This document shows, piece by piece, positions 1-7,174 of a DNA stretch of 52,525 bases. The notes under the pieces were generated by a model, which was not told the DNA's origin, ran no database searches, and was given only the letters and a program-made list of their open reading frames with translations. A program made the translations under genes and the position numbers. Each line of letters opens with the position of its first letter. Position 1 is the first letter of the stretch. Source of the stretch: an uncultured Veillonellaceae bacterium (GTDB lineage Bacteria; Bacillota; Negativicutes; Veillonellales; Dialisteraceae). The stretch spans positions 1-52,525 of the forward strand of contig CAKMIA010000010.1 of the NCBI GenBank assembly GCA_927353735.1, read 5' to 3'.

Positions 1-59
1 GAGGGACACACCACACACACACAACGCCCCTCCGTTTAGGAAAGAAAGAAGGAATTATC

Positions 60-587
60 ATGATCAACATCGCTGTTACCAACCTGGCCGCATATAACGA
101 AGGCAGACTCATTTATAAATGGCTTGCGCTGCCTGCCGATGAAAACACGATTCGCGAGGCCTATAAATCGATCGGCTGTGATCTGGATGATGAAAATGCC
201 CCGGAAAGTTTCATCAGCGACTACGAAACAACGGACGAGGCCGCGGAATTAAATCTTTCTGTCGGTGAATATGAGAACGTATGGGAATTGAACGACCTGG
301 CGGAATGGATCGCCGTTCTCAATTCTCACGAAATGGCCGAGCTGATCGCCTATACGGAAGCCTACGGCGACCGCCGCGAGGACATCGAGGACGCCCTGGA
401 CAGCCTGGACAATATGACTTTCTATGAAGGCTACAACATGGAAGACCTGGCAGAAGAATTGGTGGAAGAAGGCGTTTTCGGCGATATCCCGGAATCCATC
501 GCCTGCTACATCGATTATGAAGCCATCGCCCGTGATCTGTCCTTTGACTACACGGAAACGAGTAAAGGCGTTATCTGCTGCGCATGA
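60..587 (+). CDS. ardA: Antirestriction protein ArdA (copy 1)
   Basis: ArdA proteins are acidic DNA mimics that block type I restriction enzymes while a plasmid enters a new cell. The 175-aa product is strongly acidic and has the family pattern: an N-terminal NLAAYNEG block followed by a W-L-LP segment, a central ENVWELNDLAEW helix, and the C-terminal YEGYNMEDLAEELVEEG / GDIPESIACYIDYEAIARDL core ending in a GV motif. Length fits the family (about 165-180 aa). The ATG lies 7 nt after AAGGAA. It is the first gene after module copy A, whose promoter lies at 52429-52457 if the plasmid is circular. Two diverged ArdA paralogues lie at 9270 and 49691; this copy is closest to canonical. The family call is secure; activity is inferred. 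Confidence 0.93.
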   Translation: MINIAVTNLAAYNEGRLIYKWLALPADENTIREAYKSIGCDLDDENAPESFISDYETTDEAAELNLSVGEYENVWELNDLAEWIAVLNSHEMAELIAYTEAYGDRREDIEDALDSLDNMTFYEGYNMEDLAEELVEEGVFGDIPESIACYIDYEAIARDLSFDYTETSKGVICCA

Positions 588-593
588 CGGCGG

Positions 594-627
594 GCCCCCG
601 AAAGGGGGCTGCCCCTTTTATGGGGCA
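594..627 (+). terminator. Paired hairpins after ardA copy 1
   Basis: GCCCCC-gaaa-GGGGGC (594-609) is followed at once by GCCCC-N6-GGGGC (611-626) and an A-rich run. There is no clean U-tract, so it may be a weak terminator or an mRNA-stabilising element. The same two-hairpin design follows ardA copy 2 (9807-9839), and GGGGC/GCCCC pairs recur near 43880. Confidence 0.5.
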
Positions 628-740
628 AAAATACAAAACCAATTTTATTACACATATTAAAAAATATTTTCACTTTTTCCTGTAATATTATCTTATAACG
701 CATATTATTATGATAATTAAATGCAGGAAAGAAAATAAAA

Positions 741-754
741 TACCCTTTTTCTGA
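741..754 (+). repeat. Lone Rep_3-type iteron
   Basis: The 14-mer TACCCTTTTTCTGA is identical to 3438-3451 in the Rep_3 iteron array. It sits alone about 2.7 kb from the array, between an AT-rich stretch and the start of the gene at 793. It may let the Rep_3 initiator repress that gene, or it may be a chance or decayed iteron. Confidence 0.45.
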
Positions 755-792
755 ACCCACACTACACACAGTCAAAGAAAGAAAGAATCATC

Positions 793-1284
793 ATGTCTGT
801 ACCGAAAAATTTCAACCATTACGGATACATCAAATATATCGCTGCGTGCGATCTCTTCCTGAAACTCGCCGACCCGCTCAAAACATTCATCGCATCGAAA
901 GACGGGAAAAAGCTCACCGCCCGAATGCTTCCGGGCTTTAACCGCATCCACCCGCGTATCTGCGCCTTTTATTATCCTGACGGATACGCCCCGCGCTTTT
1001 TCCTTGCGCTCGACACACACGGCCTTAAAGAAAAATGCCCGGATATTCCACAGTCCCTCTATGCCGGCGACTGCGGTTTTTTTCAGTACCTCTATGCATC
1101 CATTCACAAAGAAAAAGGGGGAGACTGGTCTAAAGACAGAAAACACGTCTATCTGATCGGCGGGCGCATCATCGCCGACGGCTGGATCGCCGCCATCGAA
1201 GAAGAAGAAACCCGCGTCAAAAAAGAAAAAGAAGAATGCCGTGAGATCCTCGCGGCCATGGAACAGAAAAAGGCGGCCGGCTGA
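793..1284 (+). CDS. Unknown protein upstream of ssb
   Basis: A 163-aa protein I cannot assign to a family. It has a mixed, aromatic-rich body (NHYGYIKYIAA, FFQYLYASIHKEKGG) and a charged C-terminal helix of about 35 residues (IEEEETRVKKEKEE). No signal peptide, membrane segment or catalytic motif is visible. The leader GAAAGAAAGAATCATCATG is the same type as that of the module-driven establishment genes. The upstream 640-730 stretch resembles the AT-rich half of the module, but without a convincing -35/-10. The gene lies 27 nt upstream of ssb and is probably co-transcribed with it, so a role during single-strand entry is plausible but unproven. Confidence 0.7.
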   Translation: MSVPKNFNHYGYIKYIAACDLFLKLADPLKTFIASKDGKKLTARMLPGFNRIHPRICAFYYPDGYAPRFFLALDTHGLKEKCPDIPQSLYAGDCGFFQYLYASIHKEKGGDWSKDRKHVYLIGGRIIADGWIAAIEEEETRVKKEKEECREILAAMEQKKAAG

Positions 1285-1311
1285 CCGGCCGCCCCAAAGG
1301 AGAGCCCCATC

Positions 1312-1638
1312 ATGAACACCGTAAACATCCTCGGCCGAATCACAGTCATCAAACACGGAATCGACAATAATAACGTTCCCTATGTCAATTTCGGCATCGC
1401 CGACAATCAGCGGGCGGGAAACTCAACGCCTCAGTTTTTCAACTGCGTCGCCTTCGGCCCCAAAGCAACGGCCTTTATCACACACATGGACGTGGGCGAT
1501 CGGATCGCCGTCACGGGCCGCATGGAATGGCAGTCCTGGAAAAAGAATGAAGCCGCGCCGACCATGCGGCTTCTCAAAATCATCGTTTCCAATTTTGAAA
1601 TGGCCGGACGATCAGCAGTGCGAACCTGCCTCCAATGA
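1312..1638 (+). CDS. ssb: Single-stranded DNA-binding protein (short)
   Basis: An OB-fold SSB: MNTVNILGRIT at the N-terminus, a central FFNCVAFGPKATAF strand-helix, then VGDRIAVTGRMEWQSW. At 108 aa it is shorter than chromosomal SSBs and lacks the acidic DDDIPF-type tail that recruits repair partners. It therefore probably coats ssDNA without recruiting host proteins. Plasmid SSBs typically protect the incoming transfer strand. The ribosome binding site AAAGGAG precedes the ATG by 9 nt. It follows the unknown gene at 793 and precedes the partition locus. Confidence 0.88.
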   Translation: MNTVNILGRITVIKHGIDNNNVPYVNFGIADNQRAGNSTPQFFNCVAFGPKATAFITHMDVGDRIAVTGRMEWQSWKKNEAAPTMRLLKIIVSNFEMAGRSAVRTCLQ

Positions 1639-1755
1639 CCCGGCGCAAAATCATAATATTTATCTATTATGACCCATATAAATAATTTTTATTCCTTTTT
1701 CTCGTGAAATCATGTAAAATATAATTGTAATACATTCAAGAAAAGAGGAAATCTT
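1639..1755. promoter_or_regulatory. par operon control region
   Basis: This AT-rich gap before parA contains CCATATAAATAATTTTTATTCC, which matches the AT-rich half of the five-copy module, and a TATAAT about 35 nt upstream of parA with only a weak -35. GTAAT-type half-sites like those of the module dyad also occur. It is probably the par promoter and may be a centromere, but no clear repeat array is visible. Confidence 0.4.
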
Positions 1756-2406
1756 ATGATCATCAACGTGGCTCACACCAAAGGGGGCGTAGGCAAAACG
1801 ACCATTGCCGTCAATCTGGCAATCACCCTCAACACAAATCTCCTCGACATCGACACACAGCATTCTTCCTGCGAATTTGCCAGTCTCGGCCCGGCACGGA
1901 ACATCCAATTCTGGAAAGACCCGGAAAAAATCGGAGATATCGCAAAAGAATACCTGGACGACCCGGACAAGCATATCATTATTGACAGCGGCGGTTATGA
2001 TAACAATATCAGCCGCCAGTTTCTGCTGCACAGCAATATCATCGTGACCCCGCTCACCACATCCCAGGTTGAATTTATGGGCCTTCAAAACTTCGATAAC
2101 GATATCGTTCACAATCTCCTGAAACAGCGGCCGGGAATCCGGGCGTGCGCGCTGCTCAACAAAATCAGCTACCACGACCGGAGCGACGCGGAAAATCTCC
2201 GCGAAGTTATCGAAACAAACCTCACAGACTACCGTGTTCTGAAAACCATGCTCGGCGACCGGAAAATTTATAAACAGGCCTTCGCCGCCGGTCTCTCCGT
2301 TGTCGAATTTAACCGTTCCAGCCCCGCAGCAAAAGAGATCAAAGATCTCGCCGCAGAGCTCCTGTCAATCTGCAAAGAAATCACAGAGGAGAAACGCCAT
2401 GGCTAA
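1756..2406 (+). CDS. parA: ParA-family partition ATPase
   Basis: A 216-aa Walker-type partition ATPase. The deviant Walker A KGGVGKTT is at residues 9-16, LLDIDTQ forms the A' segment, and HIIIDSGG is the Walker B region. The length is typical of small ParA/MinD-like plasmid proteins without an N-terminal HTH. It would move plasmid copies over the nucleoid with a partner bound to the centromere. The next gene overlaps its 3' end by 8 bp, so the two are translationally coupled. An AAGAGGAAA ribosome binding site precedes the ATG. Family assignment is secure. Confidence 0.92.
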   Translation: MIINVAHTKGGVGKTTIAVNLAITLNTNLLDIDTQHSSCEFASLGPARNIQFWKDPEKIGDIAKEYLDDPDKHIIIDSGGYDNNISRQFLLHSNIIVTPLTTSQVEFMGLQNFDNDIVHNLLKQRPGIRACALLNKISYHDRSDAENLREVIETNLTDYRVLKTMLGDRKIYKQAFAAGLSVVEFNRSSPAAKEIKDLAAELLSICKEITEEKRHG

Positions 2407-2854
2407 TCTGCCTTTCACCCTCAAACCGACGGAAAAAGAAAAAACAAAAAGAAACCCCTCAAAAAACCATGCCCTCTGCTTCTACTTCACGGAAGATGAG
2501 ATGAACCGGATCAACGAATATATAAAACGCCATCACTACCATACAAGAGCTGATTTCGTCCGTGATGCGATTTTTAAAGCCATGATCCAGATCGAGCCGC
2601 AGCTCGCCCCGACAGAATGGATGGACGAACCATTCACTATCACGGAAGCCGCCGAAAAGTGGAACGTCCACAGAAACACCATCAGTACTGCCATCATGGG
2701 AAGCAACCGCCAAAAACCACGCGTCATGCCCCATGAAAGCAAGAAAGTCAACTCGAAAAGATGGATCATCACCCGTGCCGGAATGGAAAGGCTCTTCGGC
2801 AAAATGAGCCCGCAGATCACGCGAATGAAAAAATACAGAAACAAGGAGGTATAA
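2399..2854 (+). CDS. Partition partner: RHH-like plus HTH protein (1)
   Basis: A 151-aa basic protein translated from an ATG overlapping the parA stop, with AGAGGAG 6 nt upstream. This start is preferred to an upstream in-frame one inside parA. The N-terminal half reads like a ribbon-helix-helix DNA binder (HALCFYFTEDEMNRINEYIK, then HTRADFVRDAIF). The C-terminal half has a predicted HTH (FTITEAAEKWNVHRNTISTAI) followed by a wing ending WIITRAGMERLFGK. The position after parA implies a centromere-binding role, replacing a canonical ParB. The next gene is a paralogue with the same two-part layout. Confidence 0.75.
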   Translation: MANLPFTLKPTEKEKTKRNPSKNHALCFYFTEDEMNRINEYIKRHHYHTRADFVRDAIFKAMIQIEPQLAPTEWMDEPFTITEAAEKWNVHRNTISTAIMGSNRQKPRVMPHESKKVNSKRWIITRAGMERLFGKMSPQITRMKKYRNKEV

Positions 2855-2857
2855 CTC

Positions 2858-3337
2858 ATGGCAATGAAATTTACCGTTAATAAAAAAACGACTGAAGCAG
2901 AGCGCGCTTTCATCGAAAATGCGCCTCTTAAAGCCGCGGCTATCCGAAAAAACAAAAACATTACGGTCTGTATGACCACCGATCAGTTTCAGCAGTTTAG
3001 AGACTTTATCATCCGACATGAATACCCTCAAGCCTACTTCGTCCGCAAAGCGATCTTTGCCATGATGGATGCTGAAGACAATCCCCAGGAAACACCGAAA
3101 GAAGAACCCGCTGAAGATATCTGGAAAGATGAACCCTTCACCGTCGAAGACGCGGCGGCTCACTGGGGTGTCGATCCCAAAGAAATCAACGAAGTCATCA
3201 CGGGACAGAACGGACCACGCTTCGGCCTCAGAGAATGCAAAAAAATCGGTGCCAAAATATGGCTCGTCACTCGTGCCGGAATGGAAAGAGTCTTTGGCAA
3301 AGAAAAAAATCCTTCTGCCGAATCCAAAGAAAAATAA
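2858..3337 (+). CDS. Partition partner: RHH-like plus HTH protein (2)
   Basis: A 159-aa paralogue of the preceding gene, starting 4 nt after its stop with an AAGGAGG ribosome binding site. It shares the block order: an N-terminal strand-helix-helix (ITVCMTTDQFQQFRDFI, YFVRKAIFAMM), an acidic linker (residues about 70-90), an HTH (FTVEDAAAHWGVDPKEINEVI) and a near-identical ending, W-LVTRAGMERVFGK. Its product could form heterodimers with the first, act as the autorepressor, or bind the adjacent iteron region. Function is inferred from context only. Confidence 0.7.
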   Translation: MAMKFTVNKKTTEAERAFIENAPLKAAAIRKNKNITVCMTTDQFQQFRDFIIRHEYPQAYFVRKAIFAMMDAEDNPQETPKEEPAEDIWKDEPFTVEDAAAHWGVDPKEINEVITGQNGPRFGLRECKKIGAKIWLVTRAGMERVFGKEKNPSAESKEK

Positions 3338-3700
3338 AAAATCCAGATTTTTGTGAATTTTTTCTATATCTCATTATTTTTTATATTTTTTCCCCTTCTG
3401 AAAACGCCCAGCCTATGGGCATTCCAGAAATTACAACTACCCTTTTTCTGACTTAAAATGCCCGTTTTCTGCAAAATGCAGAAAAATAAACTGCCCTTTT
3501 TCTGACAGCCGACTGCCCCGGTTCAGCAAAAAATGCCCTGATCCGGCATGAACTGCCCGGATTCTGCAAAAAGTGCCCTGATCCAGCAGAGAAAGCCGAT
3601 CCGGCAGCCATTGAAATAAGCTTTATGACAGACGGCAGCTCAGAGAAAAACAGACAGTAAAAAAAGAAGTCAGAAAAAGGGCAGTTAAGAGATCCCCGTT
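3338..3700. other. Origin region of the Rep_3 replicon (oriV1)
   Basis: A gene-free stretch between par and rep. An AT-rich segment (3337-3395) is followed by seven direct iterons of the form (C/A/G)T(G/A)CCC-N4-5-CTG/CAG, starting at 3437, 3458, 3491, 3513, 3533, 3553 and 3573 (spacing mostly 20-22 bp, one 33-bp gap). An inverted iteron, CAGAAAAAGGGCAG, at 3671-3684 lies just upstream of the rep start. Direct iterons bound by monomers and an inverted copy at the rep promoter bound by dimers are the standard autoregulated layout of Rep_3 plasmids. Confidence 0.82.
3437..3586 (+). repeat. Seven iterons, about 20-22 bp apart
   Basis: Units begin at 3437, 3458, 3491, 3513, 3533, 3553 and 3573. 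The constant core is TGCCC (TACCC in the first) with a CTG or CAG/CGG about 6 nt later. Two sub-classes alternate: TTTTTCTG-like and TGATCC(A/G)G-like. These are probable binding sites for the downstream Rep_3 protein. Confidence 0.8.
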
Positions 3701-4792
3701 ATGAAAAACACCACCACCACAGAAAAAAACATCGTCAAATTCCATAACGATGTAAACAAAGTAGCCTTTACAGGCTTCACAAAACGAGAAATGTCTGTCT
3801 TCATTTCCATCGTCAAGCTCATTGACGACCAGGAAGACAAGGAGATCGTCATCAGTTTCAACAAGCTGAAAAAAGTCATGGGCGTGAAATTCGAGAGTAT
3901 GGCCGTCTTCATTCAGACGCTCGAAGACACGGTAGACAAACTTTTGTCCATCCGTGCTACCATTAAGGAAGACGACGGAACCATCATCGCCTTCGTGCCC
4001 TTTATCGTATTCAAGATCATTCCGGCCGAACAGTGTCTCCGCGTCCGGGTAAATCCTGAGTATACCTATCTGTTCAACATGCTCACGAAGAATTTCACAT
4101 ACTTCGACGTTGTGAAATTCAACAAACTGAAGACGAAATATTCACAGCGCCTTTTCCAGCTTCTCAAGCAGTACCGCACGACAGGACGCCTCTATGTGCC
4201 TATGGAAGATTTCCGGCGGCTCTTCGAGGTACCGGAAGCGTATGACAACAGCAAGATCAGCGTTAAAGTGATCACGCCGTCCATCAAAGAACTGGAAAGC
4301 TCTTTCAAAGGACTCACGGTCAACAAGATCCGCACCGGGCGCTTTATTACGGCCTACGAATTTACCTTCGTACCGGAGCCCAGAGCGCCGCGCGGCACGG
4401 CAAGACCGGAAACTCTTACATCCAAAGAGCCGGAAAACACATCTCTCTTCCCGGATACCGGGAAAGAGGAGCCGCTCACTATCGAAGGAACGGCGCGGGT
4501 CGTGACATCGAATGAAACAGCAATCCCGGCCGGAAAACTCTTCTGCCCGCACTGCGGGAAAGAACTCGTCCGCCGGGTAAACAAAGAAAACGGCAACGTT
4601 TTCTGGGGACACAAATATTACAAAATGACCAACTGCCAAAAAACTTATGGAAGTGTCACCGAGATCGAAGCAGAATGGGCAGAAATCCATAAAAAAAAGG
4701 AAAGCGAAGCCCAAAAACGAGCTGCTGCGGAAAACGCCTGGGAAAACGTTGTTCAGCAGCAGAAGGCGCTCTTCGAGAAAATCAAAAAATAG
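3701..4792 (+). CDS. Rep_3-family replication initiator with zinc ribbon
   Basis: A 363-aa initiator. Residues about 1-230 match the Rep_3 (RepE/Pi-like) two winged-helix layout: a FTKREMSVFISIVKLI opening, and KLKTKYSQRLFQLLKQYR followed by MEDFRRLFEVPEAY and an ITPSIKELE block. Residues about 281-316 add a zinc-ribbon-like element (FCPHCGKEL, then NC about 27 residues later), unusual for this family, followed by a charged helical tail. It binds the iterons immediately upstream to open oriV1. An inverted iteron overlaps its control region, implying autorepression. No strong ribosome binding site is visible. Confidence 0.88.
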   Translation: MKNTTTTEKNIVKFHNDVNKVAFTGFTKREMSVFISIVKLIDDQEDKEIVISFNKLKKVMGVKFESMAVFIQTLEDTVDKLLSIRATIKEDDGTIIAFVPFIVFKIIPAEQCLRVRVNPEYTYLFNMLTKNFTYFDVVKFNKLKTKYSQRLFQLLKQYRTTGRLYVPMEDFRRLFEVPEAYDNSKISVKVITPSIKELESSFKGLTVNKIRTGRFITAYEFTFVPEPRAPRGTARPETLTSKEPENTSLFPDTGKEEPLTIEGTARVVTSNETAIPAGKLFCPHCGKELVRRVNKENGNVFWGHKYYKMTNCQKTYGSVTEIEAEWAEIHKKKESEAQKRAAAENAWENVVQQQKALFEKIKK

Positions 4793-4862
4793 CAAAAAAC
4801 GGCCCTCACAGCGCCGTTTGATCCGTTTTCCCATAAGTTATCCATGAAAGAAGGAAATGACC

Positions 4863-5414
4863 ATGTTAAACAGGAAATCCATCATTCTGGGAGCTGCGGC
4901 GGCAGCGCTCACTCTCATGCTCTCCGGCTGCGCAGGGCAGCTCGCTGATAAACCGGAGGCGGCAAACGGCGTATACAAGAGCGACGGCGGTACGCTCGTT
5001 GTGGAATACGATTCCATGACCGAAAGGGATGGGGAAAGATGCCCGGCCTACCGCACGCATTACAACAAAACAGGCAGCGAATATAATGGCAAGAAGATCT
5101 ACAGCAAAAAAGATACCATCCGCGTGGATAAGGAAAATAACGTCTTCATCGTAAATCCTTTTTCTGGAGAAAAACTCGTTATTGGTAAGTATGATACGAA
5201 AAAAATCGACATCATGTCCAAACAGATCTCCATCCCTGCCGCGGCTTACAGCAAAACTGACGAAAAAATCCCTGCAAAAGAAGAACTGGACTATAACGAA
5301 TGGAAAGCAGCCTCTGAAAAAGCAAGAGCATTTTCAGAGAAACATGGGGAAGTAGAATCGCTCTCGCCGCATTTTAACGAAATGGCAAAGCAGAGAAACG
5401 GCGGCAAACTCTGA
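4863..5414 (+). CDS. Lipoprotein with VirB5-like C-terminal motif
   Basis: A 183-aa lipoprotein. A signal peptide (residues 1 to about 23) ends in the lipobox LSGC, followed by A-G-Q, which predicts outer-membrane sorting. The ATG at 4863 is preferred to the one at 4857 because it sits 6 nt after AAGGAAA. The body is hydrophilic. The C-terminus, KHGEVESLSPHFNEMAKQR, closely matches the C-terminus of the VirB5-like T4SS protein at 15799 (RHGDVESLSPTFIELAKSR). A link to the mating apparatus, such as entry exclusion or an outer-membrane anchor, is therefore inferred. No family name is recognised. Confidence 0.8.
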   Translation: MLNRKSIILGAAAAALTLMLSGCAGQLADKPEAANGVYKSDGGTLVVEYDSMTERDGERCPAYRTHYNKTGSEYNGKKIYSKKDTIRVDKENNVFIVNPFSGEKLVIGKYDTKKIDIMSKQISIPAAAYSKTDEKIPAKEELDYNEWKAASEKARAFSEKHGEVESLSPHFNEMAKQRNGGKL

Positions 5415-5429
5415 TAAAATAATCACACG

Positions 5430-5460
5430 AAAAAGGACGATGCAGTGCATCGTCCTTTTT
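5430..5460 (+). terminator. Rho-independent terminator after the lipoprotein gene
   Basis: AAAAAGGACGATGC, loop AGT, then GCATCGTCCTTTTT. The stem is perfect with a T-tract on the plus strand and a matching A-tract upstream, so it can work in both directions. Confidence 0.9.
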
Positions 5461-5486
5461 GCGTGCCCTCATTCTGATGCGCCCCC

Positions 5487-5495
5487 TGCTATAAT
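5487..5495 (+). promoter_or_regulatory. Extended -10 promoter of the restriction gene
   Basis: TGCTATAAT is a perfect extended -10 lying 31 nt before the endonuclease ATG. No good -35 is seen 16-18 nt upstream, in keeping with an extended -10 promoter. Confidence 0.5.
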
Positions 5496-5525
5496 ACAAA
5501 AAGCAGAGGGAAAGGGGAAAATATC

Positions 5526-7100
5526 ATGATCAATTACTGGTGGGTCACACGGCCCAAAAGAAAACTGGACAGCATACCGCAGGTATTGGCACTGTTCGCA
5601 AAACAAGCCATCGATCAAGTGTGGAACGGACAGAGAACATCCCACCTATCCATAGAAGAGGCACTGGAAGAAAGCGGGCTGAAACGGACCGGCCTGCGGC
5701 GCGACCATACCGGCGGCGGCGGCCGGACCTACATGGCATGGCTCAAGAGCCTCGGCCTCCTGTTTCAGCAGAAAGAAACAAAAGAAATAAAACTCACGCT
5801 CGCCGGTGAGGCGATCATGAACGGCGAATCTCCGGTGGAGATCCTGCGGGACCAGATCATCAAATACCAGATCCCGTCCAGCTTTTCCATCAGCAGGGGA
5901 GTCAATGTCAGCCGCCGTTTTAAAGTGCACCCGTTCTGGTTTCTATTTCGTCTGTTGACGGACGACCGGCTGGGCTGGCTCACACAGGAAGAAATCGCGA
6001 AAATCGTAATCACAGAAGGGGAAAGCGATAAAGAAAACTGTATTGAAAAAGTCATCGGGCACATCATCCGATTCAGAGAAGAAGGGGATCAATGCCTCGA
6101 TAAAGATTTTATTGAAAAATATAAAACATCGAAAGGAATGATCAACCTTACCGACCCATACGGCCATCTGCGGGATGTGGCAAATACGTTAGTCAACTGG
6201 CTCGAATACACACAGTACATCACCCGCGATGACGGAAAAATAACCATTCTCGACGACGCAAGAAAAGAAGCTGAAAGAATCGCCGCCAATCCTCCGGCCT
6301 TCATTGCCCGGCCGGACGATGAAGAATTTTTCCAGCGCCGATACGGACTCGATCCGCACCACAAAAAAGACACCCGCAACCTGCTTGACACGCACACCAT
6401 AACACCGAAAATCGTTGCGGAAATGATCGTCAAACAGGCCTTTGTGGAACTTACCCTTGAAAAGCCGATCATGGGGATCTCCGGCTCATTAGTAAACGAG
6501 ATCACCGAAAAAACAGGGCTCGATCAGGGCCTCGTCGCCGAAACCCTTGAGAAATACTATCCCCACGGGGCAGTCAGCGCCTTCCTTTCAACATATTTCA
6601 ACATGGCCTTCAACGGAAAAGAAGAATGCCGCGACTTTGAAATTGCCACTGCAAATATATTCAAGGATATCTTTCATTTTACTTCCAGGCACATCGCGGG
6701 CGGAGCCAAAGAAGTGCCGGACGTGCTTCTCGTTTCCGACGAAGACGGCTGGCAGGCAATCATCGATACCAAAGCTTACAGCCGCTACGAACTGCCCGCC
6801 GATCAACGCGACCGCATGATCTATCATTACCTGCCGGAAATCGGAAAATACAGCGATTCTCCTTACCCGCTGGCGTTTTTCTCCTACATCGCGGGCGGCT
6901 TCAAGCCTACGATCGACAAGGCGCTTGAAAAGATCGTACAGGCTGCCGGCATAAACGGTTCCGCCATGCCGGTCAGAAATTTCATCCGTCTCGCCGAAAT
7001 GCAGAACAAACACCCATATACACACCGGGAAATCAGGAACATCTTCTCTCTCAATAAAAGAATCGATATCACAGACATTGAGCGGCCGCAGATTCAATAA
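5526..7100 (+). CDS. AlwI-like type II restriction endonuclease
   Basis: A 524-aa protein resembling the RE_AlwI family, which begins with a WW-TRPKRKLD block (here residues 5-15). A PD-(D/E)xK nuclease core is visible: P398-D399, then D414-T415-K416 in AIIDTKAY. The N-terminal 350 residues would hold recognition and wrapping domains; AlwI relatives recognise short asymmetric sites. It is transcribed toward the C5 methylase/Vsr pair, with a shared bidirectional terminator between them. Its protecting methylase is presumably the adjacent C5 enzyme, but a single C5 methylase protecting an asymmetric site would be unusual. The GAAAGGGGA ribosome binding site supports the start. Confidence 0.8.
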   Translation: MINYWWVTRPKRKLDSIPQVLALFAKQAIDQVWNGQRTSHLSIEEALEESGLKRTGLRRDHTGGGGRTYMAWLKSLGLLFQQKETKEIKLTLAGEAIMNGESPVEILRDQIIKYQIPSSFSISRGVNVSRRFKVHPFWFLFRLLTDDRLGWLTQEEIAKIVITEGESDKENCIEKVIGHIIRFREEGDQCLDKDFIEKYKTSKGMINLTDPYGHLRDVANTLVNWLEYTQYITRDDGKITILDDARKEAERIAANPPAFIARPDDEEFFQRRYGLDPHHKKDTRNLLDTHTITPKIVAEMIVKQAFVELTLEKPIMGISGSLVNEITEKTGLDQGLVAETLEKYYPHGAVSAFLSTYFNMAFNGKEECRDFEIATANIFKDIFHFTSRHIAGGAKEVPDVLLVSDEDGWQAIIDTKAYSRYELPADQRDRMIYHYLPEIGKYSDSPYPLAFFSYIAGGFKPTIDKALEKIVQAAGINGSAMPVRNFIRLAEMQNKHPYTHREIRNIFSLNKRIDITDIERPQIQ

Positions 7101-7107
7101 AACAATC

Positions 7108-7136
7108 AAAAAAGGACGGATTCCCGTCCTTTTTTA
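7108..7136. terminator. Bidirectional terminator between endonuclease and methylase
   Basis: AAAAAAGGACGG, loop ATTC, CCGTCCTTTTTT lies between convergent genes. The T-tract on one side and A-tract on the other let it stop both transcripts. Confidence 0.88.
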
Positions 7137-7174
7137 TTGTCCCAAAATCCTGTAAGCGGAAGCGTCGCGCAGAT

